This document shows, piece by piece, positions 16,800 through 25,452 of a stretch of DNA of 64,000 nt (positions are counted from its first letter, which is position 1; the number at the start of each line of letters is the position of its first letter). A program made the translations under genes and the position numbers. Source of the stretch: Clostridiales bacterium (GTDB lineage: Bacteria; Bacillota; Clostridia; Christensenellales; Aristaeellaceae); the NCBI GenBank assembly GCA_004554085.1, contig SFNY01000021.1, forward strand, positions 3,074-67,073. Direction: 5' to 3'. The notes beneath the pieces were generated by a model. The model was not told the origin of the DNA, ran no database searches, and saw only the letters and a list, made by a program, of their open reading frames with translations.

Positions 16800-17521
16800 A
16801 TGCGCAAGCTTACGACGGAAATCTTGAAAAACTCGAGCGCGCCCGGGCGGGAGATCGACGGGCGCGGGAGGAGCTGGTGGAGGAGAACCTGCCGCTGGTG
16901 CACTTTGTGCTGCGCCGCTTCCGGGACCGGGGCGCGGAGTACGAGGATCTGTTTCAGTACGGCTGCATGGGTCTGTTGAAGGCCATCGACCGCTTCGATC
17001 CCTCGGTGGGTACGCGCTTCTCTACATACGCCGTGCCGGTGATTCTGGGCGAGGTGCGGCGCTTTCTGCGGGACGACGCGCCGGTGCACGTCTCCCGGGC
17101 CATTCGCGACGACGCGCTGCGCATCGAGCGCTTCCGGGAGGAATTCCAGCGTGAGCATGCGCGGGAACCGACCATCGACGAAATCAGCGCGGGCACGGGC
17201 CTCGACCGGGAGGCTGTGGTGCTGGCGCTGAACGCGCGGCGGGAGGTGAAGTCGCTGTACGAGCCCGTGGGCGGCGACGGCGAGCTGCGGCTGATGGACG
17301 TGATCGGGGAGGAGAGCATGGGCGAGGTGGACAGGAGGCTGCTGCTTGCGGAGCTGATAAAGGAGTTGACTCCGCAGGAGCGCACGATCATCGTGCTGCG
17401 CTACTTCCGGTCGAACACCCAGAGCGAGATCGCACAGGTGCTGGGCGTGTCCCAGGTGCAGATTTCCCGGCTGGAGCGGAAGATTCTGAATCGAATGCGC
17501 GCCCGCGCGGAGGGGCAGTGA
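16796..17521 (+). CDS. sigF: Forespore sigma factor SigF, with an unclear start
   Basis: About 241 residues. Region 2 (NLPLVHFVLRRF, EDLFQYGCMGLLKAIDRFDP, GTRFSTYAVPVI), region 3 and region 4 (LTPQERTIIVLRYF, QSEIAQVLGVSQVQISRLE) are complete, so this is a functional-looking SigF that drives early forespore genes. The conserved domain frame has no ATG, GTG or TTG at its front. The best in-frame start is CTG 16796, overlapping the spoIIAB stop and without a good ribosome site. An ATG at 16800 (in TGAATG) lies in another frame and would need a -1 shift at the A-run 16827-16831. Confidence 0.85.
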   Translation: MNAQAYDGNLEKLERARAGDRRAREELVEENLPLVHFVLRRFRDRGAEYEDLFQYGCMGLLKAIDRFDPSVGTRFSTYAVPVILGEVRRFLRDDAPVHVSRAIRDDALRIERFREEFQREHAREPTIDEISAGTGLDREAVVLALNARREVKSLYEPVGGDGELRLMDVIGEESMGEVDRRLLLAELIKELTPQERTIIVLRYFRSNTQSEIAQVLGVSQVQISRLERKILNRMRARAEGQ

Positions 17522-17566
17522 GCGCTGCGCGGCAATGATCCCCGGCGAAGCCTGATCGGAGCATGA

Positions 17567-18614
17567 AAAGAAGCCGCATTGCAAATGCGGCTTCAGACCG
17601 TTGCCAAAGAAACGTTAGCGGTCATTTTTTGCAAGGCAAACAAGCACAAGAAGAAGCTGGTGGACGTGGAGCAGACGCCGAAGGCGTACATGGAGGAGCT
17701 GGACGCACAGGTGGAGCTGGACAGGAAGGTGTTGGGAAAGAAGCCCTTCGACCGGGACGATGAGGATCACAAGGGCGGCGGAACGACCAAGCGGATGCAG
17801 AGCACCACCGACCCGGAGAGTGGCCAGCAGAGCCGGGAGGGAAAGCCGGACGGATTCCATTACAGCGAACACCGGACGGTGGACAGCAAGCGCAACGTCA
17901 TTGTAAACGTCCACATCGAGCCCGCCAATATCAACGACGTCACCCCGATCCCCGAAATCCTCGACGAAATCCAGGCACGGCTGGGAAAGCTGCCGAAGTA
18001 CATGGGCCTGGACGCTGGATACCACAACGCCTGGATTGCCCATCTTCTGGAGAAGAAAGGAATCCAGGGCGTCATTGGCTACCGGAGGCACACCCACAAG
18101 ACGCCGACCTACGGCAAGTATCGCTTTAAATACGACCCTTACTTCGACGCCTACATCTGCCCGGAACAGAAGCATCTCTACTGGAAGACCACCACCCGCG
18201 AGGGCTATCGCCAATACTTCTGCGACAGCAAAACCTGCAAGGCCTGCCCACGTCGCACAGAATGCTTTGGCGCAAGTATGACGCGAAGGATGGTGGAGAG
18301 ACATGTATGGCAGGATGCCCTGGATGACGTCATTGCCTTTACCAAGTCGGAGAATGGCAGGCGCATCTACAACTGGAGAAAAGAGACAATTGAACGCTCC
18401 TTCGCGGAGGCCAAGGTCAACCATGGCCTTCGCTATGCCCGCATGCGCGGCATCCAAAATATGCGCGAACAGTCCTTCCTGACCGCCGCCGTTCAGAATA
18501 TCAAGAGGCTCGCAGCTTCGTCCTTTTCTCTCCTGCTCATGTTTAAAGCCCGCTTCAACAAGGAGAAGCAGGCTTTGTCAGTGGGCTGAAGCGCATTGCA
18601 AATGCGGCTTCTTT
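17567..18614 (+). mobile_element. IS1182-like element, internally deleted, both ends present
   Basis: Both ends carry a 29-30 bp inverted repeat beginning AAAGAAGCCGCATT (left from 17567, right from 18614 on the minus strand). Each end also folds on itself (GAAGCCGCATT-GCA-AATGCGGCTTC at 17570-17594). The interior of about 1 kb holds only the 3' two-thirds of a transposase gene. No target duplication is obvious. The left hairpin also sits 49 bp behind sigF and may end that transcript. Confidence 0.7.
17579..18589 (+). pseudogene. 5'-truncated IS1182-family transposase
   Basis: A 336-codon frame with the IS1182/DDE core: first Asp in STTDPESG, second in MGLDAGYHN, Glu in ETIERSFAEAK, plus the Cys-rich CKACPRRTEC insert typical of the family. 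Full-length relatives are about 450-500 residues and begin with an InsH/DUF772-type DNA-binding region, absent here. The first residues derive from the terminal repeat and no ribosome site is visible, so it is probably not expressed. The stop lies inside the right inverted repeat. Confidence 0.8.
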
Positions 18615-18657
18615 GATGGGCTGAACCGCCCATTTGAAGGGTGATCCGGCTCTCTGT

Positions 18658-20574
18658 TTACTTCTCGATGATCTTCGTCAGCAGCTGGTTGCTGCGCTTG
18701 AGGAAGTCCACCATGCGGTCGGCCACCAGCGGCTGGCGGGCCATCTCGGCAAGGTCGGCTACCTGCGCGCAGATCGCCTGGGTGTCCTCGCCGTCCTCGG
18801 CCTTCTCAAGCCACTGCACCAGCGGATGCTTGCTGTTCAGCACCAGCGTGCGCTTCTCAGGAAGCTTCATGCTTGCGCCGCCCCAGCGCTCGCTCATCTC
18901 GGTGAAGCGTCGGTTCTGCTCGTCCACGGTAATCATGGCGATGGCGTCCTCGGCCTTGAAGGGCTTCAGCTGCACGGCGACCTCCTTGTCGTCCATGGCG
19001 GTGCGGAAGCGCTCCTCCAGAGCCTTGCGCACATCCTCGTCCACCTCGCCGTCCTCAGTGAGACCGTCGGAGGCGGAGTCCACGCGCTTGAAGCTGAGCT
19101 TCTCTTCGCCGGCGTCGTACTCCAGGAAGCTGATGAAGTTGGTGTCGATCAGCGTGTTCAGCAGCACCACGTCCTTGCCCTGATCGTTGTACATTTTGAT
19201 CATCTGGGCCTGGCGCTTCTCGTCGGAGGCGTAGTAGATCACGCGCTCCTCGCCGTCACAGTTCGCGTCGGCGTACTCGGACAGGGTCATGTACTTGCCG
19301 TCGGTGGTCTTGTACAAGATTGCACCCTTCACGCGCTCATAGAACTTATTGTCCTTGATGCAGCCGTACTTCACGAAGGGATGGATGTCGTCCCAGTAGC
19401 GCTGGTAGTCCTCGCGTTTGGTGTTGAACTCGCTCATCAGGCGGTCGGCCACCTTGCGGGTGATGTAGGCGGACATCTTCTTCACGTAGCCGTCGTTCTG
19501 CAGGAAGGAGCGCGACACGTTCAGCGGCAGGTCGGGGCAGTCGATGCAGCCCTTCAGCAGCATCAAAAACTCCGGAATGACCTCCTTGATGTTGTCGGCC
19601 ACGAACACCTGGTTGTTGTAGAGCTTGATCACGCCCTCGCTGGCGGTAAACTCGTTCTTGAGCTTGGGGAAGTAGAGAATGCCCTTCAGGTTGAAGGGAT
19701 ACTCGGCATTCAGGTGGATCCAGAACAGCGGATCGTCCATATCGTGGAACACGCTGTGGTAGAACTCCAGATACTCCTCGTCGGTGCACTCGTTGGGGCG
19801 CTTCATCCACAGCGGGTTCGTCTCGTTGATCTGCTGCGGTTCGGACTGCTTCTCCACCTCGGCGACTTCCTCGGCGGCAGCTTCGGCGGTCTCGGCTTCC
19901 TCGCCGTCCTTCTTCTCCGATTCGGGCTTTTCGTACTTGATCTCAGACAGGAAGATCGGTACCGGCATGAACGCGCAGTGCTTCTCCAGCGTGGAGCGCA
20001 GCGTCCACAGGTTCAGGAAGTCCTTGTCCTCCTCGGAGATGTGCAGGGTGATGCAGGTGCCGCGCTCGGTGCGGTCGCATTCCTCCAGATTGTACTCCAT
20101 GCCGTCCTCGCTGGTCCAGCGCACGGCGGGCTCGCCCTCGATGTAGCTCTTCGTCTCGATCTCGACTTTATCGGAGACCATGAAGCAGCTGTAGAAGCCC
20201 AGGCCGAAGTGGCCGATGATGCCGCTGCCCTCGCCGTCCTTGTCATTGGCGGCGTACTTCTGAACGAAGTCCGTCGCACCGGAGAAGGCCACCTGGGCAA
20301 TGTACTTCACGACCTCGGCGCCGGTCATTCCAAGGCCGTTGTCGATGAACTGGATGGTTCCGGCCTTCGGATTGGTGATCACGTCCACGCGGTATTCGGG
20401 GTTCTCCTCGATCTGCGCCTCGCCGCTGTTCACCAGCCGCTTCAGCTTGCTGATCGCGTCGCAGCCGTTGGACACCAGTTCGCGGACAAAGATGTCTTTA
20501 TCGGAATACAGCCACTGCTTGATGACGGGCATGATGTTCTCTGCATTGATGGATACGGTTCCCTTTCCAAACAT
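18658..20574 (-). CDS. htpG: Molecular chaperone HtpG (Hsp90)
   Basis: A 638-residue Hsp90. GHKL ATP site: ELVSNGCDAISKL (Glu/Asn), DNGLGM and GHFGLGFYS. Middle domain: SRSFLQNDGYVKKM with the catalytic Arg region. A dimerisation domain closes the C-terminus. An acidic Glu/Ala-rich insert (about residues 200-240, KKDGEEAETAEAAAEEVAE) is a charged linker. GGAGGTG precedes ATG 20574; the extended frame to 20640 contains promoter sequence. Controlled by HrcA through CIRCE, unlike Bacillus htpG. Confidence 0.95.
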   Translation of the reverse strand: MFGKGTVSINAENIMPVIKQWLYSDKDIFVRELVSNGCDAISKLKRLVNSGEAQIEENPEYRVDVITNPKAGTIQFIDNGLGMTGAEVVKYIAQVAFSGATDFVQKYAANDKDGEGSGIIGHFGLGFYSCFMVSDKVEIETKSYIEGEPAVRWTSEDGMEYNLEECDRTERGTCITLHISEEDKDFLNLWTLRSTLEKHCAFMPVPIFLSEIKYEKPESEKKDGEEAETAEAAAEEVAEVEKQSEPQQINETNPLWMKRPNECTDEEYLEFYHSVFHDMDDPLFWIHLNAEYPFNLKGILYFPKLKNEFTASEGVIKLYNNQVFVADNIKEVIPEFLMLLKGCIDCPDLPLNVSRSFLQNDGYVKKMSAYITRKVADRLMSEFNTKREDYQRYWDDIHPFVKYGCIKDNKFYERVKGAILYKTTDGKYMTLSEYADANCDGEERVIYYASDEKRQAQMIKMYNDQGKDVVLLNTLIDTNFISFLEYDAGEEKLSFKRVDSASDGLTEDGEVDEDVRKALEERFRTAMDDKEVAVQLKPFKAEDAIAMITVDEQNRRFTEMSERWGGASMKLPEKRTLVLNSKHPLVQWLEKAEDGEDTQAICAQVADLAEMARQPLVADRMVDFLKRSNQLLTKIIEK

Positions 20575-20608
20575 GTGGGATTCACCTCCAGGTTTCTTTG
20601 ATGGCTTC

Positions 20609-20636
20609 ATTTTATCACCGCAATTCCAAAAGTCAA
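20609..20636 (-). promoter_or_regulatory. htpG promoter
   Basis: Minus strand: TTGACT (20636-20631), 16 bases, TAAAAT (20614-20609). The CIRCE element abuts its upstream edge. Confidence 0.75.
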
Positions 20637-20644
20637 GCAAAAAT

Positions 20645-20671
20645 TAGCACTCGATTTAGATGAGTGCTAAC
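20645..20671. promoter_or_regulatory. CIRCE element (HrcA operator)
   Basis: TTAGCACTC (20645-20653), nine bases, GAGTGCTAA (20663-20671): an exact match to the known CIRCE consensus. It lies upstream of the htpG -35 box and between the two divergent promoters, so HrcA may affect both sides. Confidence 0.97.
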
Positions 20672-20709
20672 ATTTATCCTGGAGTTTACGAAATTCAACT
20701 AATAGTTGC

Positions 20710-20738
20710 TTGCAAATTAAAATAGAAAATGCTATGAT
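20710..20738 (+). promoter_or_regulatory. Promoter of the XRE-repeat gene
   Basis: TTGCAA (20710-20715), 17 bases, TATGAT (20733-20738). About 120 bases of leader precede the gene. Confidence 0.65.
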
Positions 20739-20863
20739 GCAGCCACGGACAGCGAAAACGCAAATGTCCGAAGCTCAGAGAGTGATGGAATGCCATCAGG
20801 AGTATTCCAATTGACGAAACGACCACGGGCGCGCAACGCCCGGAGAGCAAGGAGGCAAGCAAG

Positions 20864-22333
20864 ATGATCGAGAACCGCGCGGTGGGCCGGAGGATCGCCT
20901 CCCTCCGCCAGGAGCACAGCCTGACCCAGCAGCAGCTGGCCGCCATGCTCCGGGTATCCCACCAGGCCGTATCCAAGTGGGAGAGCGGTCAGGCGCTGCC
21001 GGACATACAGACGATGCTGGAGCTGACGCAGTTTTTCGGCGTCACGGTGGAGCAGCTGCTCAACGGCGTCGCGGAGCCGGAGCGCACATTGGAGGCGGAG
21101 GAGCGCTGCGCAGAGGCGCAGCAGAGCGTCGACGCGGGCGAAGTCCCCGGAGAGGAGAAGCATATGAATATTCAGCAGCTTTTGCAGATGGCCCCCTTCA
21201 TGTCGAAGGAGGGCGTGGAGGAGATCGCGATGAAGCTGGAGGGCAGTGTGACGGCCATGCAGCTGGCGCGGCTTGCGCCCTTCGTGCGCCCGGAGTGCGT
21301 GGAGGCGCTGCTGGCGAAGTACCAGCCCCAGATGAACTGGGACGCGCTGCGCCGCCTGGCGCCCTTCATGAGCCGGGAGTCGGTGGACAAGCTGGCCCGG
21401 GCCATCGCCAACGGCGAGGCCACGGTGCAGGACAGCGGCGACGCGTTCAACAAGACCATCAACGACATCGGCAAGGCCTTTGACGACATCGGCAAGGGCG
21501 TGGGTCAGGCCTTCGACGGCCTGGGCAAGGGCATGGAGAAGGTGGTGCGCAAGGCTTGGCGCTTCGGTGAGAACGTGGTCAACGAGGTCTCTAACGCCAT
21601 CAACGACTTCGCCGCCGATGCGCCGGAGGCTCAGGTGGAGCGCGTGCGCTCGGAGCGCGCGCAGCAGATTCGCAAGAAGGCCTTTGAGCGCGCACTGGAG
21701 GACGGCAAGTGGGACTGGCTGGCCGCGCACATCTCGGAGATCGCGGACGACGCGGAGCTGAAGGCGCGCATCGCGGCGAAGGCGAACGCGCAGGGCATGC
21801 ACGCCTGGGTCTGCGAGAACCTGGAGGGCTACGCCGATGGGGATATCGTGGAATCCGCCATTTCGGAGGGCAAGTGGGACTGGCTGGGCGACAATGCCTG
21901 GCAGCTGGAGGATGCGCTTCAGCAGCGCGTCGCCCGCGTGGCGGCGGATGCGGAGAACTGGCAGTGGCTGCTGGACCACGCCGTTCAGCTGAAGCTGGAC
22001 GATTGCGCGGCGGAGATTGCTGGTCGCGCCCTGAATGCGGGCCAGAATGAGCTGGCCGCCCAGCTTGCGTCCACGCTGCCTGCGGAGCAGGCGGCGGATT
22101 TTGGCAATCGCGCCTACGAGTCCGGGAACTATGCGGCGCTCAATCTGCTGCTGCCCAGCTGCGGAGAGGCCTTTGCGGATGCGCTGCTGCGGGATCTGGC
22201 GGAGAAGCAGGACTGGGCGCACGTGGAGCAGTTCATTCAGTATGCCAATGCGGACACCGTGGAGCAGCTGATGGAGACGGCCGTGGAGCAGGGCAACTTC
22301 GAGGCCGTGGATATGCTGGATCAACATCTCTGA
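20864..22333 (+). CDS. XRE-type regulator fused to helical repeats
   Basis: 489 residues. An XRE helix-turn-helix (about 5-62: RIASLRQEHSLTQQQLAAML, SHQAVSKWESGQALP) is followed by an acidic linker. Then come three units like LAPFMSxExVEEIA (about 105-180), a glycine-spaced amphipathic stretch (NDIGKAFDDIGKGVGQAF), and about eight 28-residue helical-hairpin units marked by GKWDWL, ENWQWL and GNFEAV (about 275-489). The DNA-binding head suggests regulation; the repeat tail suggests protein binding. AGGAGGCAAG precedes the ATG. Target genes unknown; it diverges from CIRCE-controlled htpG. Confidence 0.75.
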   Translation: MIENRAVGRRIASLRQEHSLTQQQLAAMLRVSHQAVSKWESGQALPDIQTMLELTQFFGVTVEQLLNGVAEPERTLEAEERCAEAQQSVDAGEVPGEEKHMNIQQLLQMAPFMSKEGVEEIAMKLEGSVTAMQLARLAPFVRPECVEALLAKYQPQMNWDALRRLAPFMSRESVDKLARAIANGEATVQDSGDAFNKTINDIGKAFDDIGKGVGQAFDGLGKGMEKVVRKAWRFGENVVNEVSNAINDFAADAPEAQVERVRSERAQQIRKKAFERALEDGKWDWLAAHISEIADDAELKARIAAKANAQGMHAWVCENLEGYADGDIVESAISEGKWDWLGDNAWQLEDALQQRVARVAADAENWQWLLDHAVQLKLDDCAAEIAGRALNAGQNELAAQLASTLPAEQAADFGNRAYESGNYAALNLLLPSCGEAFADALLRDLAEKQDWAHVEQFIQYANADTVEQLMETAVEQGNFEAVDMLDQHL

Positions 22334-22349
22334 TTCAGAATGGGGTGCG

Positions 22350-22383
22350 CGGGCGGAGGTCCTTCGGGGCTTCCGCCCGTTTT
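22350..22383 (+). terminator. Terminator after the XRE-repeat gene
   Basis: CGGGCGGAGG (22350-22359) pairs with CTTCCGCCCG (22370-22379), with one G-T pair, then TTTT. Confidence 0.8.
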
Positions 22384-22458
22384 CTCCCTTCCGGCTCACC
22401 TGGACTTTGTTGAATATTAACAAAAGCGCCGTGATCCGCAGAAAATGGCCCCTTCACC

Positions 22459-22487
22459 TTGAAGGGACGGAGGAAATGTGGTATACT
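22459..22487 (+). promoter_or_regulatory. Promoter of the DUF2232-rplI-dnaB unit
   Basis: TTGAAG (22459-22464), 17 bases, TATACT (22482-22487). Confidence 0.7.
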
Positions 22488-22552
22488 AAAAACTAGGATG
22501 GTCTAGCCTGCGCGAGTCGCAGGAATCCGGAATTCGAGCGGAGGTCGGCGCA

Positions 22553-23572
22553 TTGGAAGGAAATCAGGTTCGGAAGCAGGAGACGAGGGGCAGGGGATGG
22601 CTCGCGCTGGGCTATCTGCTTGGCGCGCTGCTGGCGCTTGCGGCGCCGCTGACCGTGCTTGCGGAACTGATGTGGCTGCTGCCGGTGATCCTTGCTCCCT
22701 CTGTGGGAATCGCACTGCTGTACCGCTGGTTCGGAAGGGGTCCCGCGCTGTTTGCGGCGCTTTTGCAGATCATGGCGGACGCCATGCTGCTGGGCGCGAT
22801 GGGCATGTGGATTGCGGTCTGCGCGTCGATTCTGCCGCTGATCGCGCTCATGCTTGCGTCGGCAAAGCCGTTCTTCGAGCAGCTGCGCATCGCCATTGCG
22901 TCCTTCATGCTGGGCGTTTTGCTGTCGGTGGGGCTGCTGTACATCAGCTTTGGCGGCGACACCATCGCCCGCGCGCTTCAACTGTTGCCCCGGTCGCTGC
23001 GCACGTTGCCCACGGATTCGCTGAACAACCTGCTCGCGTCGCTACCGGCGGAGTTCACCTCCGGCATGACGGTGGAGGGCTTCATCGACTACTTTGAACG
23101 GGCCATCGCACAGCTGGTGCCGGTGTACCAGTACAACCTGCCGGGGCTGCTCTTCAGTGGAGCGCTGGTCACCGCGTTGATCTGCGTACCCACAATGGCT
23201 GCGGGCCGGGGCGCGGATTCCAGGCCGCTTCGGGAGTGGGCGCTGCCTGCCTCGACCACCGGCGGCCTGCTGCTGATCCTGCTCGTGAGCCTCGTGTTGA
23301 GTGAGTCGGGCGCGCAGGGCGCGGACGTGGCGTTTCAGGCGGTGCTTGACGTTGCCACCGTCGCCTTCTGTGTGCAGGCGCTGTCGTCCTTTGCGCGCAG
23401 GCTGCATCAGGCGGGCAAGAGCGTCGGCATGCAGCGCGGCGTGCTTGCGGTGCTGGCAGTTCTGGCCTGGTTCGGCGCATCGCTCTATCTGGCCATCTAC
23501 GGCTGCGCGTCGGCTGTGTTCGGCAGTCGCGGCGCACTGAAACAGCTTTCACAGAAAAATCAGAACGAATGA
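22553..23572 (+). CDS. DUF2232 (YybS-like) membrane protein
   Basis: 339 residues with about eight hydrophobic segments (first: LALGYLLGALLALAAPLTVLAELMWLL). YybS-type proteins lie upstream of gdpP-rplI-dnaB in many Firmicutes; their role is unknown. TTG 22553 is chosen because GGAGG lies 8 bases upstream and no better in-frame ATG exists. The usual gdpP (c-di-AMP phosphodiesterase) gene between it and rplI is missing. Confidence 0.75.
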   Translation: MEGNQVRKQETRGRGWLALGYLLGALLALAAPLTVLAELMWLLPVILAPSVGIALLYRWFGRGPALFAALLQIMADAMLLGAMGMWIAVCASILPLIALMLASAKPFFEQLRIAIASFMLGVLLSVGLLYISFGGDTIARALQLLPRSLRTLPTDSLNNLLASLPAEFTSGMTVEGFIDYFERAIAQLVPVYQYNLPGLLFSGALVTALICVPTMAAGRGADSRPLREWALPASTTGGLLLILLVSLVLSESGAQGADVAFQAVLDVATVAFCVQALSSFARRLHQAGKSVGMQRGVLAVLAVLAWFGASLYLAIYGCASAVFGSRGALKQLSQKNQNE

Positions 23573-23599
23573 TATCTTTGATCGGAAGGGGTAATTCAA

Positions 23600-24052
23600 A
23601 TGAAGGTAATTCTGCTTCAGGACGTGAAGGGAACCGGCAAAAAGGATCAGATTCTGGAGATTTCGGACGGATATGCGCGCAACTTCCTGCTGCCCCGGAA
23701 GCTGGCCAAGGAGGCAACGGCGGAGGCGCTGAACTCTGTGGAGCGCGCCAAGAGCGCCGACAAGCACCGCGAGGAGGTCAAGCGCGCCGAGGCTGAGAAG
23801 CAGGCCCGCGAGCTCAAGGGCAAGGTCATCCAGCTCAGCGTGCGCGGCGGCGAGAACGGCAAGATCTACGGCTCCGTGACAAACGACCAGATCGCCGCAG
23901 CCATGCGCGAGCAGCTGGGCATCGAGGTGGACAAGCGCAAGATCGAGGTGGAGGAGCCCATCAAGAACGCGGGTCAGGCCTTCTTCAACTACAAGCTGAT
24001 GGCGGGCATCTCCACGCGGATGATCGTGAACGTGAAGGTCGTGGCCAAGTAA
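23600..24052 (+). CDS. rplI: Large-subunit ribosomal protein bL9
   Basis: A 150-residue, full-length L9: MKVILLQDVKGTGKKDQILEISDGYARNFLLP, then the long connecting helix and the C-terminal rRNA-binding domain. It stabilises the L1 stalk region of 23S rRNA. GGAAGGGG precedes ATG 23600. Cotranscribed with dnaB, 19 bp downstream. Confidence 0.97.
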   Translation: MKVILLQDVKGTGKKDQILEISDGYARNFLLPRKLAKEATAEALNSVERAKSADKHREEVKRAEAEKQARELKGKVIQLSVRGGENGKIYGSVTNDQIAAAMREQLGIEVDKRKIEVEEPIKNAGQAFFNYKLMAGISTRMIVNVKVVAK

Positions 24053-24071
24053 GGCCGGAGGGAGTTTACAA

Positions 24072-25433
24072 ATGGAAGGATACGTCGCCGCAGGAAACGC
24101 CCAGAGCGTGCCGTGCCATCCGGAATCGGAGCGCAGCGTGCTCGGCGCGATGCTTCGCTCCCGCGAGGCTGCCCTGCTCGCCATCGAGACGCTGCAGCCC
24201 GGCGATTTCTACGATCCCGCGAACCGCGAGATCTATGCCGCGATGCAGACACTGGCTTCGGCGGCGCGCCCCATCGACCTGGTCACGCTGGACGAGGAAC
24301 TCACGCGGCGGGGCAAGCTGGACGCGGTGGGCGGCGCGGCCTATCTGATCGAGCTGAGCCGCAGCGTGCCCTCGGCGGTCAACGCCCGGGCGTACATTCA
24401 GATCGTGGACGAAAAGTCCACGCTTCGAAAGCTGATCGCAGCCTCCGAAAAGATCACCAAGGCCTGCTATGCCGGGGATCGGGAGACGCAGGAGGTGCTG
24501 GAGGAAGCGGAAAAGCTGATCTACGACATCACCATGCGCAAGGGCGGCGAGGAGCTGGTGCCGATCCAGCCGGTGCTGCTCAAGACCTTTGAAAAGATCG
24601 AGCTGCTGGTGAAGAACCACGGCAAGGTGGACGGCGTGGAGTCCGGCTATACGGAGCTGGACGAGCTGCTGACCGGCTTCCATCCGGGCGAGATGATCCT
24701 GGTGGCCGGGCGACCCGCCATGGGCAAGACCAGCATCGGCATGAACTTCATCGAAAACGCGGCGATTCGCACCGGCAAGAAGGCAGCGGTGTTCTCGCTG
24801 GAGATGCCCGCCGAGCAGCTGGCGATGCGCATGCTGTGCACCGAGGCGCGCGTGGACATGCAGAAGGTGCGCCGCGGTCAGATCGGCGACGAGGATTGGG
24901 GCAAGCTCTGCGACGCGATGATCAGCATCGGCCCCGCGGCCATCTATGTGGACGCGACGCCGGGCATCACCGTCTCCCAGGTGCGCTCCAAGGCGCGCAG
25001 ACTGCAATTGGAGCACGGTCTGGACATCATCATGATCGACTATCTTTCGCTGATGAGCGCGTCCGGCAACTTTGGCAGCCGTCAGGAGGAGGTCGCGCAG
25101 ATCTCCCGCGCGCTGAAATCCCTGGCCATCGAGCTGGGCGTGCCGGTGATCGCACTGCAGCAGCTCTCCCGAGCGCCTGCGGGGCGCTCGAACCACCGCC
25201 CGATGCTCTCGGACATCCGCGAATCCGGCGCCATCGAGCAGGATGCGGACGTGGTCATGTTCGTGCACCGCGAGGATTACTACGAGCCGGAGACGGCGGA
25301 GAAGAACATCGCGGAGCTGATCATCGCCAAGCAGAGAAATGGTTCGCTGGGCACGGTGAAGCTGGGCTGGAAGGGCGAGTACACCTGGTTCATGGATCTT
25401 TCGCCCCAGGCGAAGGAGGCGCGGCAGGGCTGA
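24072..25433 (+). CDS. dnaB: Replicative DNA helicase DnaB
   Basis: A 453-residue hexameric helicase (dnaC in Bacillus). N-terminal domain SVLGAMLRS, and the RecA-like domain with Walker A GRPAMGKTS near residue 215, Walker B IIMIDYLSLM, and the DIRESGAIEQDADVV arginine-finger region. It unwinds DNA at the replication fork with DnaG. GGAGGGAG lies 7-8 bases before the ATG. Confidence 0.97.
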   Translation: MEGYVAAGNAQSVPCHPESERSVLGAMLRSREAALLAIETLQPGDFYDPANREIYAAMQTLASAARPIDLVTLDEELTRRGKLDAVGGAAYLIELSRSVPSAVNARAYIQIVDEKSTLRKLIAASEKITKACYAGDRETQEVLEEAEKLIYDITMRKGGEELVPIQPVLLKTFEKIELLVKNHGKVDGVESGYTELDELLTGFHPGEMILVAGRPAMGKTSIGMNFIENAAIRTGKKAAVFSLEMPAEQLAMRMLCTEARVDMQKVRRGQIGDEDWGKLCDAMISIGPAAIYVDATPGITVSQVRSKARRLQLEHGLDIIMIDYLSLMSASGNFGSRQEEVAQISRALKSLAIELGVPVIALQQLSRAPAGRSNHRPMLSDIRESGAIEQDADVVMFVHREDYYEPETAEKNIAELIIAKQRNGSLGTVKLGWKGEYTWFMDLSPQAKEARQG

Positions 25434-25452
25434 TCTGCCGGAAGGAGCGGAC

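Noticed and set aside
18634..20601. Long antisense frame of about 655 codons opposite htpG
   Set aside because: Shadow of htpG codon bias; His/Leu/Val-rich and featureless.
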